From assembly GCA_964459305.1 (NCBI GenBank), contig CAYWNA010000022.1, forward strand, positions 22,210-86,209: a stretch of 64,000 nt of DNA, read 5' to 3'. Positions 59,420-64,000 of the stretch are shown in pieces (position 1 is the first letter of the stretch; every line of letters starts with the position of its first letter). Source of the stretch: CAYWNA01 sp964459305. Its GTDB lineage: Bacteria > Planctomycetota > Planctomycetia > Pirellulales > Pirellulaceae. Both the position numbers and the translations under genes were made by a program. Below the pieces are notes generated by a model. It was not told where the DNA came from and made no database searches. It saw only the letters and a list, made by a program, of their open reading frames with translations.

Positions 59420-60453
59420 TGCCCGCTCCTCACCGGGAACCAGTCCGGCTCTTTGTTGCAGTCGCCATCGGTCGTGAGCCGCAGGAACCGGTTGGTTCCC
59501 GCTGCGTCGGCCACGTAGATATCCCAGCCCGCAGCCCGCACGCCGACGATTTCGGGGATTCGACCCATGCGTTTTGCGGCCGGGCCGCGGCTGTAGGTCA
59601 CGTACTTCCCACATGGCGACCAATCGATGTGATAGATCTTCATTGGCTTCGCGCTGGTCACTACGTCTCGCGCCCCGGTCACTTTCGGCTTGGGCCCGCT
59701 AAAATCAAGATCGCCGATCCGCAGCGCCCAATCACTGGGCCCCCAGGCCACTTTGGCCCCGTCTGGGCTGATGTCGGGTCGGCATCCGGGAATGTCGAGA
59801 TCGTGGATTTCCATTCCGTCTGCCGGAATCGCCAGCATCGCATGACGGAATCCCATGCCCGCGTGGACCGTGGCTAAAAACCATTTGCCGTCCGGCGACC
59901 AGCACAGATTGTAGAGATGATGGATCTCTTTGTTGGGATGCTCCTTGTGCTGGCCGGTCGTCAGGTCGTAGATGACAATTCCCTTCGTCGCGTAATCCGT
60001 GTACGTGAACCCGTCGGATTCCCCTTTCAGATAGGCGATGGCCGATCCATCGGCCTTCCAACAGGGTTGCCGCGCATTCTTGGCCACCAACGTTCGGTTG
60101 GTACCGTCGATGTTCATGAAGTACACGTTGCGGACCTTTGCGGTACCCTCGCCTTCGTCTGACACAAAACAAATCTGTGATCCGTCAGGCGATACGTGCG
60201 GATATAGCTCATGGCGATCCGGCGTGCGCGTCAGATTGACCGGCTTCGAACCGTCAGCCCTCATGGCGAACAACTCCCAGTTGTCTTCCTTCCAGGTCTC
60301 GCAAACGATCTTGTGCGGAACGTCCCTCAACTCATTGGACAACTCGTCGGCTCGAAGAACCGAAATCGAAGGTAGTGAGAATCCTTGCACAAAGACAACG
60401 AAGAATACGGTCGTGGCCGTGACGAAAGTCAGGCTGTGTCGTCTGGATGTCAT
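59416..60453 (-). CDS. secreted TolB/PD40 beta-propeller protein, paralogue
   Basis: 345 aa from ATG 60453 (GGGAG upstream). The signal VTATTVFFVVFVQGFSLPSI leads to ADELSNELRD and the same propeller strands as the downstream gene: HKIVCETWKEDNWELFAM, HELYPHVSPDGSQICFV, ARQPCWKADGSAIAYLKGES, TTDGDCNKEPDWFPV. The paralogues are close throughout and arose by tandem duplication. The stop overlaps the next ATG by 4 bases, so both are made from one mRNA. The role may be ligand binding or a scaffold at the cell envelope. Confidence 0.85.
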   Translation of the reverse strand: MTSRRHSLTFVTATTVFFVVFVQGFSLPSISVLRADELSNELRDVPHKIVCETWKEDNWELFAMRADGSKPVNLTRTPDRHELYPHVSPDGSQICFVSDEGEGTAKVRNVYFMNIDGTNRTLVAKNARQPCWKADGSAIAYLKGESDGFTYTDYATKGIVIYDLTTGQHKEHPNKEIHHLYNLCWSPDGKWFLATVHAGMGFRHAMLAIPADGMEIHDLDIPGCRPDISPDGAKVAWGPSDWALRIGDLDFSGPKPKVTGARDVVTSAKPMKIYHIDWSPCGKYVTYSRGPAAKRMGRIPEIVGVRAAGWDIYVADAAGTNRFLRLTTDGDCNKEPDWFPVRSGQ

Positions 60454-60600
60454 CGTATGAGTCTCCCGTTGTTCTCGTTCCAATTCCGAAAGGGGGCAGC
60501 CCCAGAGACCGAGCGTTACGCCCGGCCATGCCGCCGCATATTGTATCAACCAAGCACACCGCAAGCCATCACTTGCCGCGCGAATCGCGAACGTCGATAG

Positions 60601-62058
60601 TCAGCTTGCGTGGGCCGTGGGGCGGGCGTTCCTGTCGTCTTTCAGCGTGACGACGACAGTGAACACGCCGTGTTGCTCCACTCTTGCCTCGGCTGGACTG
60701 CCCAAGGCGGAACTGATCCGGCGGACGAGCGGCAAACCGAGACCGCAATGAATGCCGGTGTCTTGCCGAGCTGAATCGGCTCGCCAGAAACGGTCGAACA
60801 CGTGTCCGACTTGTTCGTCTGTCAGTTGACAACCCGTGTTCGCAATTTCGATTCGGACGCCCTCCCCGTCCGCGGTGCCGGTGGCCCATAGACGTCCGCC
60901 TTCGTTCGTGTACTCTGCGCCATTTTCCAAAAGGTTCGTGAAGACCGTCGTCAGGCTTCGATAATCTGACTCGCAGACGAGATCGGCCGGAATACGGTTG
61001 TCGAAACTCAAGCCGCGCGAAGCGGCTGCCTTCGCGGACGGCTGCCAACAGTCATTAATCAGTTCGGCCAACCGAATCCTCTCACGCCCAAACGCGGTCT
61101 GCCCAGCGTCCAGCCGAGCCAGCATCAGGAGGTTTTCGACCATCGCCTGTAGTCGCTTGCTGATCTCCAACGTATCTGCCAGGGATTCCATGTACTCGGT
61201 GGCGGAGCGGTCACAGGACAGGGCCACTTCGAGAGTCGAACGGATACCCGCCAGGGGCGTTCTGAGTTCGTGTGCCACGTCCGATGTGAAGCAGCGCTCC
61301 CGTGTGAAGGCCGCTTCCAGTCGTTGAAGCAACTCGTTCAGCCGATCGACAACAGGCAAGATCTCGTCCGGCAGGCCGGACGAGCCAACGCGATTTCTCA
61401 GTTCATCTTCGTGGATGGCCGCGATATCGCGCGCCAACTTGTGCACCGGCCCAAGACTGCGCGAGATGACGATAACCGAGACGAGCATCCCCACAGCCAT
61501 CGTGCCCATGCCGGCGGCGATCAGGAGCCACATGAGGTGGTCCAAACGGCTTTGCAGGCCAGCCGTCTCACGTGCGACGACAACGGTCACCAGGGGGAAC
61601 TCATCGGTTTGAACGGCGCCCTCCGGCCGTTCGCGAGCATACTCGATGGCGGGACGAAAACGCATGCCGGCCGCGCGAGCCAGCCGGCCATTGGGCAAGG
61701 TGATCGACTGCAGGACGGGAACCTCGCCGGGACCGTGAAAGTGCGGCAAGTCCGCGCCGGCCAGCGATTCCGACCGATCCAGAACCGGTCCGTCGTCCAC
61801 CCAGTACTGAAAGTACAGCGCCCCGCGGGCCTGCTGGAAGTCGGGGATCAATTCCGGCGCCAATTCCACCTCGATCACACCACGTTCAACCAAAGCGGCC
61901 GCCGCCATCGTGCGGGCCATCTTTTCCAGGGCGAAATCGAATTCCTCGAACGACGAACGACGAATCGTCGCATAGATGACCACGCCGAACAGGATCAGAA
62001 GAACGGAGATGCTTCCCATCATCCCGGCAAGCAGTCGCGACCGTAGAGAACTCAGCAT
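60601..62058 (-). CDS. sensor histidine kinase
   Basis: 485 aa. Two membrane helices (LAGMMGSISVLLILFGVVIY, and LMWLLIAAGMGTMAVGMLVS near 170-190) enclose a periplasmic domain of ~130 aa. HAMP follows, then HisKA with FTSDVAHELRTPLAGI (phospho-His), and HATPase with NLLENGAEYTNEGG (N box) and the G boxes (GIHCGLGLPLVRR). The layout is that of QseC/CusS-type kinases. It overlaps the response regulator by 7 bases (ATGCTGA). Confidence 0.95.
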   Translation of the reverse strand: MLSSLRSRLLAGMMGSISVLLILFGVVIYATIRRSSFEEFDFALEKMARTMAAAALVERGVIEVELAPELIPDFQQARGALYFQYWVDDGPVLDRSESLAGADLPHFHGPGEVPVLQSITLPNGRLARAAGMRFRPAIEYARERPEGAVQTDEFPLVTVVVARETAGLQSRLDHLMWLLIAAGMGTMAVGMLVSVIVISRSLGPVHKLARDIAAIHEDELRNRVGSSGLPDEILPVVDRLNELLQRLEAAFTRERCFTSDVAHELRTPLAGIRSTLEVALSCDRSATEYMESLADTLEISKRLQAMVENLLMLARLDAGQTAFGRERIRLAELINDCWQPSAKAAASRGLSFDNRIPADLVCESDYRSLTTVFTNLLENGAEYTNEGGRLWATGTADGEGVRIEIANTGCQLTDEQVGHVFDRFWRADSARQDTGIHCGLGLPLVRRISSALGSPAEARVEQHGVFTVVVTLKDDRNARPTAHAS

Positions 62059-62729
62059 GACTCATCCCTCAGCGTGTACCCGCGGCCGCGTATCGTCTGG
62101 ATCAAGGAGGGCTGGCCGGGGTCGTCGATCTTCTTGCGGAGATACCCGATGTAAACGTCTACCACGTTGCTGGTACTCGTAGAGTGAAAGTCGTACACAT
62201 GCTCCCAAATATCGGTGCGTGACACCATCTCGCCGGCTCGCATTGCCAAGTACGCCAGCAGACCATACTCCCGTGGCGTTAGATGCAGTTCTTCATCACC
62301 TTTGAAGACCCGCTGCGCGGCAGTGTCAATCCGCAGGCTGCCGAAGGACAGGACGGGGTCTTTACGACGGTATCCCCGCCGCACCAACGCATGCACGCGG
62401 GCCAACAACTCCTCGAAAGCGAATGGTTTGACTAAGTAATCGTCGGCACCGGCATCCAGCCCGGCAACACGATCTGGCACGGTATCTTTCGATGTCAGGA
62501 TCAGCACGTGCGTTTCCCGTCCGGCTTGGCGGATCTTCTGGAGGACACCCATACCATTCATTCCGGGTAGCATTAAATCGAGAATGATGACATCGTAGTC
62601 GTTGCTCATTGCGTACCAATGCCCATCGTCGCCATTGTCCGCCACGTCGACGGCAAAGCCGGCTTCGCGCAGACCCTTGGCAACGGATTTCCGCAACGGT
62701 GGATAGTCTTCAACGAGCAACAGACGCAT
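62052..62729 (-). CDS. OmpR-family response regulator
   Basis: 225 aa. Receiver 1-120 with DVIILDLMLPGMNG (phospho-Asp 51 region), Thr and VKPFAFEEL (Lys). A winged helix of OmpR type is at ~130-222 (LTPREYGLLAYLAMRAGEMV, SNVVDVYIGYLRKKIDD, RGRGYTLRDE). With the kinase it makes a complete two-component system, transcribed away from the HlyD adaptor gene at 63292, which it may control. Confidence 0.95.
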   Translation of the reverse strand: MRLLLVEDYPPLRKSVAKGLREAGFAVDVADNGDDGHWYAMSNDYDVIILDLMLPGMNGMGVLQKIRQAGRETHVLILTSKDTVPDRVAGLDAGADDYLVKPFAFEELLARVHALVRRGYRRKDPVLSFGSLRIDTAAQRVFKGDEELHLTPREYGLLAYLAMRAGEMVSRTDIWEHVYDFHSTSTSNVVDVYIGYLRKKIDDPGQPSLIQTIRGRGYTLRDESC

Positions 62730-62810
62730 GATTCACCTCGACACCTGGCACGCCTGAAACGGTCACACAAAGGGGGTTCACAGGACAGCAAGGGTTCGGC
62801 GACAAAACTC

Positions 62811-62878
62811 GTAGCTGGATTCGCAAGAATTCAGGCGGTGACGGCGTGACCCGCCTGAATTCTCGCGAATTCAGCTAC
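62811..62878. repeat. hairpin (family C, compact form)
   Basis: GTAGCTGGATTCGCAAGAAT... (62811-62839) pairs with 62850-62878, three mismatches over 29. The same arms are spread apart at 11746-11961. Confidence 0.85.
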
Positions 62879-63006
62879 AAACCCATTCTCGCGTCCATCA
62901 CATTATCTCAGATTTCTTCTCGGGAATGTCACCCCTCTCATCATCCTCTCATTTTCGGTTCTCTACAATTCCCGAAATGTCCAGTCCCGAAGGGACGACC
63001 CTAAAC
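62879..63006. other. intergenic, no gene seen
   Basis: C/T-rich stretch (TCATCCTCTCATTTTCGGTT at 62941) with no gene or clear signal. It lies between two repeat elements. Confidence 0.4.
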
Positions 63007-63212
63007 CAGCCCAGGGTGGAGCGACGTGAGGAGAACGAACGTCGCGCAACCCTGGGTCGCAAGGACTACCCAACCGAAACCCCAAAGGGGTGTCCCTAAT
63101 CGTATGTGACCTTGGTAGCTAGGGCCGCCCCGTTGGGGCTTTCGGTTCCATCCGATCATCTTTCCCAGGGTTCCGCGACGTTCGCGGCCTCACGTCGCTT
63201 CACCCTGGGCTG
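63007..63212. repeat. large compound inverted repeat upstream of the HlyD gene
   Basis: CAGCCCAGGGTGGAGCGACG at 63007 begins an arm of ~90 bases that pairs imperfectly with 63120-63212. Each arm contains its own hairpin (CCCAGGGT with ACCCTGGG; GCGACGT with ACGTCGC) and a second one (ACCCCAAAGGGGT; GCCCCGTTGGGGC). The whole is a cruciform-like element, not a gene. Confidence 0.8.
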
Positions 63213-63291
63213 ACATAGGATCGTGCCTTTGGCACTGAAGACAGTGGAGCCCAACGTGGCCAGGACGAGACCCAAGGTCCGGAAAGTGAAA

Positions 63292-64000
63292 ATGAAGATT
63301 GTTTTCGGATTGATGCTGACTGTGGGTTCCGCGGTCGGGGTCTGGTTCTGGCATGACCAAGGCGGCCCACCGGAACAGGCCGTGGCCCCGGCCACCGGTA
63401 CGGTCACTCGCCGCGATTTCACCATGACCGTTCAGGCCATCGGCGCCGTGAAACCTCAAATCGGGGCCGAGGTTCGTGTGGGCGCACGTATATCGGGGCG
63501 GGTCGTCCGGTTGCACGCAAACCTTCGGGACCGCGTGGAACGAGGACAGACGATCGCCGAATTGGAGCAGGAGGAACTCCAGGCAGTGGTCGACGAACGC
63601 CAGGCCGAATTGCAGTTGGCCGAAGCTAAGCTGGCGGCGCTGCGCCGCGTCTTTCCCCGCGAAATCGAAAAGGCCGAGGCGGAGGTAACGCGGTGGAAGG
63701 CAACGGTCGATCTTGCCGATAAAGACCTGACTCGCCAGGACGAGCTCTTGCAGCAAGAGTTCATTTCGCAGCAGGAGCGCGATCGAGCTGAAGAGCAACT
63801 GCTCGTTGCTCAAGCCCAAATCCAGACGGCTCTCAAGGCACTGGAAGTCGTCAAGGCGAACTACGAAGAAGACCAGAAGAAGGCGGCGGCAGAGGTCGCC
63901 CGAGCCAAAGCAGCGTTGGTCAGCGACGAGACTCGGCTCAGCTATGCCGTCATCAGCGCGCCCATATCGGGAGTGATCGATTCCGTCTCGACTCAGGAAG
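63292..64000 (+). CDS. HlyD-family efflux adaptor (3' end outside window)
   Basis: Partial, at least 236 aa and open at the right edge. A basic start and one membrane helix (IVFGLMLTVGSAVGVWFW) are followed by a lipoyl half (GARISGRVVRLHANLRDRVE), a coiled-coil hairpin (ELQLAEAKLAALRRVFPREI to KAALVSDETRLSYAV) and the start of the second lipoyl half (ISAPISGVIDSVSTQE). This is the MacA/HlyD periplasmic adaptor of a tripartite or ABC efflux pump; the transporter should lie beyond the edge. ATG 63292 is chosen; GTG 63256 with GGAG upstream is a fair alternative. The two-component system is divergent. Confidence 0.85.
   Translation, partial: MKIVFGLMLTVGSAVGVWFWHDQGGPPEQAVAPATGTVTRRDFTMTVQAIGAVKPQIGAEVRVGARISGRVVRLHANLRDRVERGQTIAELEQEELQAVVDERQAELQLAEAKLAALRRVFPREIEKAEAEVTRWKATVDLADKDLTRQDELLQQEFISQQERDRAEEQLLVAQAQIQTALKALEVVKANYEEDQKKAAAEVARAKAALVSDETRLSYAVISAPISGVIDSVSTQE

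Noticed and set aside
1..64000. tRNA, rRNA or known riboswitch
   Set aside because: None was seen on either strand by eye. A covariance search would be needed to exclude small ones.

Overview
The window looks like a chromosome segment of a planctomycete (Pirellula/Rhodopirellula-like lineage). The signs are many Tat- and Sec-exported proteins of families expanded in that phylum (Gfo/Idh/MocA, FAD-dependent oxidoreductase, TolB-like propeller, FGE), protein kinase-like proteins with long linkers, FHA and GYF_2 domains, M56/BlaI pairs, short intergenic spaces and many REP-like palindromes. No rRNA, tRNA or CRISPR array was seen.

Layout. 0-1.4 kb: retron-type reverse transcriptase cut by the left edge. 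1.8-2.6 kb: CsrA-receiver fusion. 2.7-15 kb: exported oxidoreductases, a UroD-like protein with an amidohydrolase, a GbsR/MarR regulator with a dyad on its promoter, and an ArsA-like ATPase. 15.2-19.4 kb: accessory island with a broken IS110 transposase, an AbiEi/AbiEii toxin-antitoxin operon preceded by two perfect 39-bp palindromes, and two decayed copies of one coding fragment. 19.4-27 kb: typA, a DUF3127-like gene, another Tat FAD enzyme, a zone of broken genes, a TM2 protein and an SGNH hydrolase. 27-30.4 kb: BlaI repressor and M56 metalloprotease with a very long charged coiled coil. 30.5-40.7 kb: the most unusual locus. A GAF-HlyD adaptor and an FHA-kinase-like protein on the minus strand face a membrane kinase-like protein, a J-like membrane protein and two tatA genes. 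Both kinase-like domains have lost catalytic residues, and the two membrane proteins share a paralogous exported C-terminal domain. 40.8-46.1 kb: LRR protein, amino-acid permease, exported methyltransferase, PASTA/DUF1349 protein. 46.2-49.5 kb: EndoQ-UvrD fusion. 49.9-55.9 kb: lone CpaF ATPase, GYF_2/TPR membrane protein, AlgJ/AlgX-like and MBOAT acyl-transfer pair. 56-60.5 kb: FGE-HDAC fusion and two coupled TolB paralogues. 60.6-64 kb: two-component system and the start of a HlyD efflux adaptor.

A thread through the window is the set of palindromic repeats. Most are intergenic, but three lie in frame inside genes: at the junction of EndoQ and UvrD, at the junction of FGE and HDAC, and ahead of the signal peptide of a TolB-like protein. 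All family assignments come from reading motifs by eye. No database search was possible.
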